DNA of 64,000 bases from Polytrichum commune. Lineage: Eukaryota; Streptophyta; Polytrichopsida; Polytrichales; Polytrichaceae. The position numbers and the translations under genes were made by a program. The stretch's first letter is position 1, and every line of letters begins with the position of its first letter. Below the pieces are notes generated by a model, which was not told the origin of the DNA, did no database searches, and was given only the letters and a program-made list of their open reading frames with translations. The stretch covers positions 33,978,001 through 34,042,000 of the forward strand of contig OX485804.1 of the NCBI GenBank assembly GCA_950295325.1, in the 5' to 3' direction. Shown here piece after piece: positions 1 to 10,741 of this stretch.

Positions 1-325
1 AATGACATAAAATTTCTTGGAGGTGAAAGATTACTTGATTTCTAAACTTTTCTTAGACCAACAAAATTCCAAAAAAATTGATCTTCTATGCACAAATGAG
101 CTCCGAAAAACTGTTATGAACGCATTTTAATTTTTTGATCTTTACACGGCTGCAATGTTTTGTCCATATCTTTTGCATAAAGACTTATTTTGACACAAAA
201 CTTGTTGGAGGTGGAAGAAGGATTGATTTTCCAACTTTTGTTAGTTGGACAAAATTTTATAAAACTTCATCTTCTATGCTCAATTGGACTCCAAAAATTT
301 GTGTACAACACATTTGAAAAGCCTC
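1..325. repeat. Diverged tandem duplication, about 188 bp offset
   Basis: The stretch 1-130 recurs at about 190-325 (shared TTGGAGGTG, ATCTTCTATGC and CTCCGAAAAA/CTCCAAAAA, offset 188 bp). The two short plus-strand frames over the second copy are probably chance. Such blocks are common inside plant LTRs, but no element ends are visible. Confidence 0.5.
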
Positions 326-604
326 ACCTAGAGTCTTGCTACTTCTTAACCCATATTCATTGTGGACTAATGTAAGTGAGCTTGATTACAAAAGGAGCAC
401 CTTCTCTCTTTCAAAATTCACATATGCTTCCACTGTAAGTAAAACTCTAGTGAGAAGTAAAAATTTCTTACTTTTTGGCGATTTTGAAAAATAATTAATT
501 TTATATTCGGCAAAAAATGCCAATAATTTCCCAAAATTTTCGGCATCTATTTTTAGAATTATTTTGTGCCGAACCTGCCCTTAACGTACGGTATTGAGCG
601 TGAA

Positions 605-835
605 CGTGGAAGGAGGGCAAATGTGGAGTGTAGAGGTGGAAAAAGGGTTGGATCCTTAATGTGGAGGTGGAAGGAGGGCGGATCTTGAGTGTGGAGGTGG
701 ATAGAGGGCTGGATCTTGAATATAAAGGTAGAAAGAGGGCAGATGTAGAGTGTAGGTGGAAAGAGGGTTGGATCTATAATATGAAAGTGGGAGTGGAATG
801 AGGGTGGATCTTGAATATGAAGGCCGGATCATCAA
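605..835. repeat. Degenerate GGAGGTGG minisatellite
   Basis: About seven degraded units of roughly 30 bp with the theme GTGGAGGTGGAAGGAGGGC then GGATCTTGA. Units differ by many substitutions, so this is old. Confidence 0.7.
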
Positions 836-1185
836 ATTGATAAGAGATTATAAAGATGTAGAACAAAATGAGGTTGGCATTTGAGAAGATAACAATATAT
901 GCAAAGAATGATAACTCATTTCATGACCACTACTTAATGATTATGGGGAGCAGAAGTGATATGGGAAGAAACAACTAAAGCTCTACAATATTGATAGGTT
1001 TCAAATCTGAAGTTCATTCTTGTAATTTATTTGAATATATGTAATTATATGATGCAATCATGTCCTCAATTTTTTTGAAGAAACAATACTCTTGTCTAAA
1101 GGCATATCTAATAGATTATATTATCAACAAATAAACAAAAGTTATTGAAATTAATTATGAAAGATAATTATATGGACAATTTGGG

Positions 1186-1253
1186 CAGACTTAAGCTGAG
1201 GGTGATGGAGTAGGGCGTTAACACCCTACTTCATCACCCCCAACTTAAGTCTG
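1186..1253. repeat. 68-bp near-perfect palindrome
   Basis: CAGACTTAAG at the left mirrors CTTAAGTCTG at the right. The arms continue inward through GGTGATG/CATCACC to the centre GTAGGGCGTT / AACACCCTAC, with only a few mismatches. It shares its core with the tandem array at 3.8-4.7 kb. Confidence 0.85.
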
Positions 1254-1352
1254 TATAAAGAAATACAAGCTCCATTGAATGTCTGCGAATGTTCCCTGAC
1301 CGTAATGGATACAAAAACAAACATAAGCGAAATGTACCTTACATGTGGCAAT

Positions 1353-1422
1353 TTTGATATCAGTCGGGGTCGCGAAGGTAGGGCGTTAACGCCCTACCTC
1401 TTTGACATCAACTGATGTCCAA
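1353..1422. repeat. Second long palindrome with perfect 22-bp core
   Basis: The core at 1377-1398 is a perfect palindrome (GGTAGGGCGTT then its reverse complement). Arms extend outward through GATATCAGT and ACTGATGTC with mismatches. It belongs to the same palindrome family as 1186-1253. Confidence 0.8.
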
Positions 1423-1439
1423 ACAACCGCATGCATGCA

Positions 1440-2005
1440 TATTCTTTGGAAGCCAATTTTTGGAGCACAGTTTTAATCAATGAAGTAGGGCCTCAACGCC
1501 CTACCCCAGCAACCCCAACTAAAGTGTATAGTGTAACAGTACGAAGCAAGCTAAAAAATTTAAAAAAATCCAAAACTCATAGATTTTATAATTCTTAGGT
1601 AGAGAGTACCTCACGCATGTCAACCCAAAATTATTTGATTTTTTTCGTACATAGACTTCATCAGCTTGCGTACTTGTTAAAAAAATCAATTTTTTTTCTT
1701 CAAACATCAAATTACAAGAATTTTTCAAAAGTACTAAAATTTGCGACATTGTAGATTTCTACAAATCTACCCATAGGCTACATTTTAGAAACTTTCAAAA
1801 TTGTTTTCTTCTTCATGAGTGTAACTTATTCTAAGATTATTTAAGGATTCAAATCATTTATTTCCATAACATGTTATAAGTTGTCTAGTTTTTTAAAATT
1901 TTAAAATTTATTTTTATCAATTTTAATTTCTCATTTCATTATATAAGCTTTCAGTTGGTTATCATTAGGTGGGGCGTTCACATCCTACCCCTTTGCCATT
2001 AACTA
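1440..2005. repeat. Two more degenerate palindrome-family copies
   Basis: Cores GTAGGGCCTCAACGCCCTAC at about 1486 and GGTGGGGCGTTCACATCCTACC at about 1969 are mutated versions of the same palindrome, each with partly matching arms. The DNA between them is AT-rich with no supported gene. Confidence 0.6.
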
Positions 2006-3700
2006 TCATATGTCTTTTTTTGTTTCTCAAAATCGTCTCATATTGTTTTTGTAGCATTAAACACACCTGTAGAGTAAATTTTTGGGCTATAGTCTGAACC
2101 AAGATTTTGAACTGAGCTTTTTGAGGAATAGATGAAAATGTTGGACTATAGTCAGATGAAAGTACTTTCGTAGCGGTATTAGCAACCGAATGGCCTGAGA
2201 AAGGAGTTGCAACCGTCCAAAATGAAGAGGGATAAGAGACTATCGCTGGAGAGAGAAAGCAGGCCATAATCAAAGAGTTTTCCAGGCAATAGGCTAGAAT
2301 AGTCGTAATCAGCGAAGAATGTGTAGAATCGGCCAAGTGCCGCAAATTGAAAGACATTACTTCAACTCTGTGATAGAGTGCAGATTAGACATTGTAATCA
2401 GGCTATACCCACAAAGTAATTGAGTTATTTTACGGAGATGTAAGTGTCTGAAAGTGACAAATTGGGTGCAAAGAATGTTTGCACTGAATAGATTGAAGCG
2501 GGAGATTAGAGCCACAGTGTGAGTGAGAATCCAGGAAATTAATTGTTTGATAAGCAAGTAGTCTGATAGAGCATGTGCAAGTAAAGGCATCTTGGAATAA
2601 GAACCGATACGGTAGGTCTGAGAGACAGGAAGGTCTGAGAGAGATGAGAGGTTAAATAAGCCATTGAAGAGAGGAATAGAGTGATGCCGAAGCAACCAGA
2701 ATATAACCAGATAGCGTTCAGATACAAAGAGAAGACGCATGGATGCTATGTCAAAGATTAACCTAATTAATATTGTCGAGAGCGAGTACGAGAGCAAACC
2801 TACGGCCAGGAGCGAAGTGATGTAAGAGAATGCCACAAAGCTTTAGCGCAATTGTGATACTATGAAATAAGAGAAAGACAATAACCATTTGAGGAAGTTA
2901 GCGACCTGCGAGAGAGAGGTTAGCAAGAGAGAGGGAAGAAATTAAGAAAGACCATTGCCAGCGAGAGAGACGCATGAACACCAAGAGTCAATTAGGCTTA
3001 GTGTGAGAGAACGGCTGAAAGCAAAGGTTATTAGAGTGGAACGGAGTGTAGTTTAATGATGAGAGCCGAGACGTGCTAATCCTGGATGTGAGAGAAGTAT
3101 GGGCTGAGAAGTGTAACACACATCATTACTTAATATGTGAAATTGCCGCATGACATTGAGATGATCGACTAAGAAATGAGTGGTTGATGTTAACATTTGC
3201 TTTAAGCTAATACATAATATAGCCATGTATGTTTGTTTTATCTTGAATTGTGCAAAGATTGCGGACCAGGATGTTATGTGTGATGGTTCATGAATGAGAT
3301 AAGTTCCTAAAGGAATATTAATGCAAGCAAAATAACTAATTGAACCCTTGAGTTTAATGAAATTAATTGAATTAGAATGGATGACATTGTATTGTTGTTT
3401 TATGAAAGCCATAAGAGACTAACCCCAATAGGATGAAAATCCATTGGAAGCCTATTGCCAAGATACAAAAAGACTATTGCCAAAGCTTTTGAGCTTCACG
3501 ACGGAATTAGAAAGTATAAAACTAGAGTAATAGGAGTCGTCAGACAGGACAGACCCACGCAGGACTCAAAGCACCAATGAACCATAAGAGTGGAAATTAA
3601 ACGTGAGGAAGAGGAAATAAAGTAGTAAAAGACCTAGGTTGTTATTAGAGTCCTAATCCAATGTGACATTAACCCTTATAGACACTATCTCAGTCCACTT
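1965..3700. other. Purine-rich unassigned block
   Basis: The plus strand is rich in GAGAG, GAGAGA and AGCGA. This opens three long minus-strand frames (3412-3053, 119 codons; 2836-2357, 159 codons; 2357-1965, 130 codons), the last two joined by TAATG. Their products are Ser/Leu-rich, as expected from the complement of a GA-rich strand. They show no motif, so I do not call them genes. The block may be a degenerate repeat. Confidence 0.4.
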
Positions 3701-3774
3701 GGAGACTTAATCCTTGGGTTTGTTGTTTTAAGTCATACTAAAAAACTACCTACAACACCTTTAATTGGCTTTCA

Positions 3775-4700
3775 TAAGATAAGGCGTTAACGTCCTACCC
3801 TTTCGTTATATGTTTTTTTTAATTTTGCAAAATTATTTTTATTTTTTACGCAATGCATACACCTTCACTTGCTTCTCATTAGGTAGGGCGTTAACGCCCT
3901 ACCTCTTCACCTTCAACAGTCACATGTTTTTTTGGTTTTTCAAAATTAATTAATGTTGTTTTTTAGCATTACATATACCTTCACTTGCCTCTCATTGGGT
4001 AGGGCGTTGACATCCTACTCCTTCCTCTTCAATTATCATATATTTTTTTGGTTTTGTAAAATTATTTCATCTTATTTTTTAACATTGTATAACTTCACTT
4101 GCTTCTCATTAGGTAGGGCGTTAACACCCTACTCCTTCACCTTCAATTGTCACATGTTTTTTTGGTTTTTCAAAATTATTTAATGTTGTTTTTTAGCATT
4201 ACATATACCTTCACTTGCCTCTCATTGGGTAAGGCGTTGACGTCCTATTCCTTCCTCTTGAATTGTCATATGTTTTTTTGGTTTTGCAAAATTATTTCAT
4301 CTTATTTTTAAACATTGCATACACCTTCACTTGTTAACGCCCTACCCCTTGGCCTTCAACTGTCACATGTTTTTTTGGTTTTTTAAAATTAATTTGAGGT
4401 TGTTTTTTAGCATTACATATACCTTTACTTTCCTCTCATTGGGTAGAACATTAATGTCCTACTCCTTCCTCTTCAATTATCATATGTTTTTTTAATTTTG
4501 CAAAAAAAATTCATGTTCTTTGTAACATTATATATACCTTTAGTTGCGTCTCGTTGGGTAGAACGTTAATGCCCTACTCCTTCCTCTTCAATTATCATAT
4601 TAATTTTGCAAAATCCTTTCATGTTCTTTATAATATTATATACACCTTTAGTTGCCTTACATTAGGTAGGTAGGGCGTTAATGCCCTATCCCTTTTCCTT
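3775..4700. repeat. Nine-copy 115-bp tandem array built on a GTTAAC-centred palindrome
   Basis: Cores lie at about 3780, 3882, 3997, 4112, 4228, 4333, 4441, 4557 and 4672, with most spacings 115-116 bp (range 102-118). The best copy (3882-3903) contains the perfect palindrome GTAGGGCGTTAACGCCCTAC. Around the core are CACTTGCYTCTCATT on the left and CYTTCACCTTCAATTRTCA on the right, then an AT-rich spacer with TTTTTTTGG and TAGCATTACATATACC. The 76-codon plus frame across two units is a by-product of the repeat. Confidence 0.88.
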
Positions 4701-4925
4701 CACTTCTCATATATATATATATTTATTGTATTATTATATTTTATTACATTATAAGAACTTTAAATTCACTCTCATTGGATATGTTGTTACCACTGTACTC
4801 TATCATTTTCATATATTTTTAATATATTTTTAATATTTATTACATTTTGTTCTTATGCATGGAATTTATTTCGTTACTATCTATTATATATACTAAATTT
4901 TTCTTTTGTATTTTTAGGTGGAAAT
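4701..4925. other. AT-rich spacer before the decayed gene
   Basis: No gene seen. It contains ATATATATATAT at about 4710 and ends with TTTTTAG just before the ATG at 4926, which could be a splice acceptor or only an AT-rich leader. Confidence 0.4.
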
Positions 4926-7900
4926 ATGGAAATTTCGGAAACCCAACATTTTTCTTCTTCTACAAATGTTAATGATCGTAAACTACGACTTTCTGATACA
5001 AGTCTTTATGTTTCCACTCAACCTAGAATTGAAAAGACTACTCAATGTAGGACGATGAATGGCAAATAAAAAAATTCACGATGAAATTGTTTCTTCAAAT
5101 TTTCATGATGAGGTACTCGAAGCTTCTGAAGACAATGATAATTTTTCCTATCAAGCTAAGAATTTTGATAACATGACCAAATGGAAAGTGAATACTAGCG
5201 CTATCATTAGTGAGTTGCATGTGGCTCATTTTTGTGTGCTTCTTTATTATATGGTTGCAATGTCCGTTGTTCGTCCTGCTCTGAAGACTGACATTCTGAA
5301 GCTGGAAAGCAAATTTTTTCAAGGCTATCGAGATGAAGATTGTATATTTTATTTGTTTGTAAATAATGAGACGGCTTCTCTCAAGATGTTACTCCTCACC
5401 TTCTTTATTCACAGCCTGCTCATTAAATAAAAGCCAATGACATATGTAAAGATATGTTTCAATCTGATCATGCCCTTTATTACTTAAAAAACAAAATGTT
5501 TTTGTTTAGGACGGAAATCATAAATTATTGGCATGGAATCCTATATTGATGTAGTGCATAAATATTATTATTCAAGACATGTGCATGCCAATTCATATAT
5601 TTTGGATCCAAAAGATGAGGTCCCAAGTCTTTTGAGCGCTATGCACTACACAAATAAGTATGTTTATTTCCCTTATTTTATTGAATTTTAAAATTTTCTT
5701 TTATGATATGTGTTTCAAAATTATTATTGAATATTTTGTGTTTGTTACAGATTACCGAAAATTCTCATGTCTCTACCAACCTTATACACACTCTTGTTCG
5801 TATGCAACATATTGGGAATATGCCTCTTTTATTTATTTTTAAAAACAATTTCATGATGATGTGTATAAAAAATGTCCTGTGAAGCCCAAAAACATGTAGT
5901 ATTTGTAGACTTGTAACGTTCTCTTGGACCACATGTACATTGTAAGTATACTACTCGTCTTTTCTATATTATAATCTTTTAGTAAATTTTATCAAGTTCA
6001 ATCTATTTTTCTTATGTGTTTTTTTGTTGTTGCATATTCTAGTAACAATTTGCGGAAGCTGGAGACTTGGGACTCCGAAAATTCAACGAAATCATACTCC
6101 TTAAGCAAAGAACTTCAAAAGTTGTTATATAGCATTGCTATCACTGAAGCTATTAAGGAGAAACGTCATAAGCTATACATTTTTTATTGAATAACTTCAA
6201 ATTTCCGACCCTATCTTCAGTCATGATTCTCTTGAACAAATGTTCAACTTCACTATAACAAATCTCTTACTATTGAAATGACACAAGAAAAATCACACCG
6301 TCTTGTTATTTATATTGTTGATCCTAAATACAAGGTTTCTTAGCTAAAATTGTGGAACAACTTTGTCTATGCTAGTGATTCTTTATATTTTCCTAGATCA
6401 TCATTTTCCAATATGGTGTTTAATGAATGGTTGCACAAAGCTTCATTCTAGGCCCAGCTAAAAAAACATGTTTTTCAAGAATACTCTGATATTCTGGCAT
6501 GATTATGTGATATGTATTCTTCGACTTTTCCGGCAATTGATTCATTATCAAAAGATATCAACAAATGAAAGAATATCGATATGAAATTTCTCTTGCATCA
6601 TGAATTTCAAATTGGACTTATCAAGAAACAAAATTCATAAGAGGGTCAACCTTTTGAGAAACTTGGTTCGAAACGAATAATATTCATTTATTTTTTTTTG
6701 TAGATTTTTTTTTAGTGTTGCTATATTTATTTTCTATTACATTATATGAACAAATACATATAAATGATTAATATGATGTATATTAATTGATAATAAATCT
6801 TTTTGATTTGTATTGATTTCAAATAAGTACCTCACAAAGTTTCCAGATTTTATGAAGATTTGGAAATATACATATTCTGAATATTGCATGTACACCGCAA
6901 AAATCCTTCAAGAATGAACTAGGCCTTATATTTGACAATTGTGAATGGTACCTCAATTGTCCCAAGGCCAATACTCTTATAAAATAATTATTATCGTGAC
7001 AATCTCTTGATACTATGCCAATTAATCCAAAAGATACAGTGGATCTTCAATCACAGATTGGCAAACTCAAAATCAACCAAGATACCGGACTACCTCCACC
7101 ATTCAAATCCTGCAAAAAATCAAAGAAGGTTGATGCACCACAAACAAAAATAACATCTAAAACTTCCTCCAAGCATGATCATGCATCTTTTCCTTCTTCA
7201 CGTTCAGATCTTTTATTTTTTCCTTTTATCTTACGTCCAATTTTTTTAATATATATCATATTTTTCTTTTCCTTAAGAAACTATTCATTCAGCCTTTGAT
7301 AACATATTTTTTTTCTACAACATCAACAATTTTACAACCTTTTGCATCAATCCAAACACAACTGTATTTCAATTCTAGTGTTGATGTCATTCATCCGGGG
7401 GTCACTGCAACATATAGAGAAATGATCATTCCTAAGAGTTTGTCTTTGGCCAACCAATGAGTGCAAACAAATCCAAACATTCTACTGGATCTCTCTCCAA
7501 TCAAGATTCGGGACCACCTAAATGGACTCAAGTAATGGAATTCATCAAACTTGTATTCACATTCTTTTCTTTCAATTCATTTGAAAATCTTCTATTATAT
7601 ATTGATTTCAATCAATCTAATCAAAATTATACTTATTTTGATATTTTTTGTATCATATATTTTCAAAATTCCGATGGTCGTGAAGATTCTATTACAGGTT
7701 CGAGAAAGACCAATGTTATAGATCTCATTTTTACTGATACCCAATACATTGCCATCTTGGAATGTTAAACAAAATAAGTATTTCTTACATCAATGTCTGT
7801 TGCACACGAATATCTTTCAGATGATGGTGTCATTATTATTTTCAGTATTGTTCATCTTGAAAATTAGAAGAACTCGATACATGCCTCAATTAAGCACAAA

Positions 7901-8880
7901 TGATGGCTTGAAAGACAATATATTGCATCAATGCGAATAATCATGTTGTTGATCCAGATAATCCAAGGCAAACAGTAAGTATCTTACCAATCAAAATTTG
8001 TAATATTTTTAATTTAAATATATTTTTTAATTTAAATATATTTCTAACATATGTTTTACTTAATTGCAAAGCAAGGTTTTTGCATACATTATTGCTCGAA
8101 GATAAAATGATCCTACGAAACGTCAACAAAATTTTAAATTTTGAAAGTTTGAAGGCTCTGAAATGGACGTATCTACTACGAATGTAGTAATCAATATAGT
8201 GACAGATAATGACCTTATCATGAAAGATAAAATTATGGGAAGGACATGGAGAGGTGGATGGCAGAAAACTCCTCGTTTTTTTTCAAATCTTTATGGAATG
8301 TCTCTCTAAAAAATGTAGTCGTGTTATCGACCTCACCTGCTGTTCAAGAGGTTCAATTTTGGCATCTCATGCATGTGGTCATCACCTACTTGCATTTGAG
8401 GGAGACCAAGAAATATTTGACTGTGTGTTAAAACCTATTTTTAATAATGTTCCAAAATATAACGTTGAAGGCCCCCAAATCGGAGTTGCTGATGATGATG
8501 TTTTGCCAGATGAGGAATTAGTGTCTTTTGATTGTGAGTAAGTTATAGTGTGGATTTTTCAAATTTATGTATACAATATCAATCATATTACATGTTGTTT
8601 TGCACTCAGAAAACTTATCAAGAAATCAATATTTGTTTTTTTGTTTAGATAACATGAATTACTTCGTAGTTCTACTCTTAGTCCTCGTTTGCCACCTTAT
8701 GCAGAAGCAGTAACAATACATATTGCTAATACTTCAGAATCATCATATGATTCTGTCACCAAAAAACCTCCACCCTTCAATTTCGTCCTAGTCCGAATGG
8801 AGAAGTTTATAATGACATGTAGAGATTTCTCTCTTTGTAACACAATGTATGATTCCAATCTATTGTTGGAATATACATAA
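4926..8880 (+). pseudogene. Decayed ParB-like / beta-class DNA-methyltransferase-like gene
   Basis: Coding pieces in different frames lie along the plus strand, split by AT-rich introns and lesions. 4926-5069 opens with an ATG but soon changes frame. 5059-5430 carries GYRDEDCIFYLFVNNE. Around 5455-5655 the pieces LKNKMFLF, DGNHKLLAWNP, YIDVVH and LLSAMHYTNK follow, with frameshifts near 5508 and 5542; DGNHKLLAW is like the ParB/sulfiredoxin motif DGxHRLxAW. 6052-6660 is coding-like with several in-frame stops. 7457-7768 contains VIDLIFTDTQY, resembling methyltransferase motif IV (DLIxTDPPY). Then AHEYLSDDGVIIIFS, and at 8254-8541 RVIDLTCCSRGSILASHACG with LLAFEGDQEIFD, resembling motif I. Motif IV before motif I is the beta-class order of N4/N6 amino-methyltransferases. 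DTQY replaces DPPY, so catalysis is unlikely. The product is broken and probably not made; family assignment is inference from motifs. Confidence 0.55.
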
Positions 8881-9234
8881 CTTAGCCAAGTCTATACTAT
8901 GTCTTCTTACACTCCTTAACCTCGGGTAATGTCACATCCTTGTACTTCTCTAAAGTCTACCCGACCGCTTTGGCCACGCATGCCTTCAAATATATCCCTC
9001 TTGTGAAGCGAGTCCTTGCCGTCGACTCCACACTACTACATAAGTTCTCGCTTATTGATTCCATGAATTACACAAGTTTAAGTATTCATAAATATTTGTC
9101 ACTTATTGTAGTTTTATCCTCACGCTTCAACCACTATATTGGTTTAATGAACTAATGGTTATCCCTAATGGAACCAAGCAAACTTCCTTTGTTCCCCTAG
9201 ACTTTACTAGCTAATAGTGTAACTTTCCCATTAC

Positions 9235-10050
9235 TTCTCGGAATATCCTGAAATTTTATCTGTAACTAGGGAGACAAAGCAAAAAAACATCTCACCAATT
9301 TGTGAGCCTATCCCATTTTCTGTCCGACAGTTATGACCATTTTAGTGTGTTAGTCTACCCAAATTTCAGAATGTCATAACTTCCTCTCACAAGCTCCAAA
9401 AAACTTCAAATTTTGGGAGTAATCACAAAAACTAATTGTTTATGACCCCCTGAAATTTCAAACTATTTTCATTTTCTGCCAAAACGTTATGGCCTTTTTA
9501 GTCTGCAACTTTTAAAAACACTTCAGAATGATATATCTCCTTCTCATCTACTCGGAATGACTTGAAATTTGTACCACGACTAGGAAACCTAAGAACAACG
9601 CATCCCTCAAAATTTCATGTGTTTCCAAGCCTCTGTCCAGGAGTTATGCCCATTTCAGCTCGAAAATGTAGGCGAAGTTCAGAATGTCATAACTTCCTCT
9701 CACAGGCTCCAAAGAACTTCAAATTTTGGGAGCAATCACAAAAACTAATTTTTTATGATCCCCTGAAATTTCAAACTATTTTCATTTTCTGCCAAAACGT
9801 TATGGCCTTTTTAGTGTGCAACTCTTGAAAACACTTCGGAATGATATATCTCCTTCTCATCTATTCGGAATGACTTGAAATTTGTACCACAACTAGGAAA
9901 CCTAAGAACAAAGCATCCCTCAAAATTTCATGTGTTTCCAAGCCTTTTTCCAGGAATTATGCCCATTTCAGCTCGAAAATGTAGGCGAAGTTCAGAATGT
10001 CATAACTGCTGCTCCAGTACTCCAAACATCCTCAGATTTTGACCATGTTC
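9235..10050 (-). repeat. 313-bp tandem repeats inside the LTR-like block
   Basis: The phrase CAGAATGTCATAACT recurs at 9367, 9680 and 9993, exactly 313 bp apart, with closely matching flanks (CTCCAAARAACTTCAAATTT, GGCCTTTTTAGT, GACTTGAAATTTGTACCA). About two and a half units are present. The 88- and 83-codon plus frames here are repeat by-products. Confidence 0.88.
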
Positions 10051-10390
10051 ATATAAACAAGTTGTTTACTAACCCTTTAAATTTCAACGAAGTATATTTT
10101 TCTGCTCGGAAGTTATGCCCCTTACAACCTAGACTACTCAAGAAATACCCAAGAAATATGAACTCAAATACTACAACTTGAAGCCATAAAATATCTTAAA
10201 ATTATTCACACCAAAACTAATTCTAACAAGAGGTCAAGCCCTCTTCAAGGCCAACTAGCCTTGGCTTTCCAACTAAAAACTAAGCACACACATGTGCTCC
10301 AATCTTGCTTCCAACACACCCACACTTATAACACGTGGGGTGCCTTGGAGCATGAAGGGAAGAGAGGATGAGTGAGGGAAGAATGAGGGA

Positions 10391-10398
10391 TTATATAG
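10391..10398 (-). promoter_or_regulatory. TATA box of the LTR-like block
   Basis: The minus strand reads CTATATAATCCC about 340 bp into the LTR-like block, the expected place for a pol II start that would transcribe toward lower coordinates. Confidence 0.4.
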
Positions 10399-10741
10399 TG
10401 AGTTTGAGGGGGTGAGCACCCTCAAGGCTCACGATAAGCCCTCGAGATCTCCTCCTACTTTATAGGCTCTAATCCTATCTCCTAAGCCTTCCTCCCTCAA
10501 ATGATCAACAAGGATCCTAATTCAAACATTTAACTAACCTTGGCTTTCTAACTACCACACTTTACCAAGGTTTGTCCTTCTCCTACTTAAATTCACTCCA
10601 CAAAAGCCTAATGCTTCAAACTAAGCTTTCTTCAAGCTTCACTCTTTTTATATTTTTGTGAATAATCATAAATCACCAAAACACCACTTGTAATGTTTTG
10701 CAAGTGTTAACAACTAATGTGGGCATCAATTTGGGCTCACA

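Larger units (their letters stand above)
8930..10741 (-). mobile_element. Probable LTR (solo or truncated), minus orientation
   Basis: Read on the minus strand it begins TGTGAGCCC and ends GGATGTGACA, the TG...CA pattern of plant LTRs. A TATA box CTATATAA lies at 10398-10391, followed by a leader. No clear 5-bp target duplication is seen at these ends, so the boundaries are provisional. No reverse transcriptase or gag reading frame is near. It directly abuts the decayed gene at 8880. Confidence 0.5.

Noticed and set aside
1965-3412. Three consecutive minus-strand frames of 119, 159 and 130 codons, two joined by TAATG, looking like an operon
   Set aside because: The products are Ser/Leu-rich because the other strand is GA-rich. 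There are no motifs and no ribosome-binding signals, and the DNA is plant nuclear in character.
3775-4700. CRISPR-like array of palindromic repeats
   Set aside because: Units are 102-118 bp with similar, not unique, spacers; there are no cas genes and the context is eukaryotic. It is a tandem satellite.
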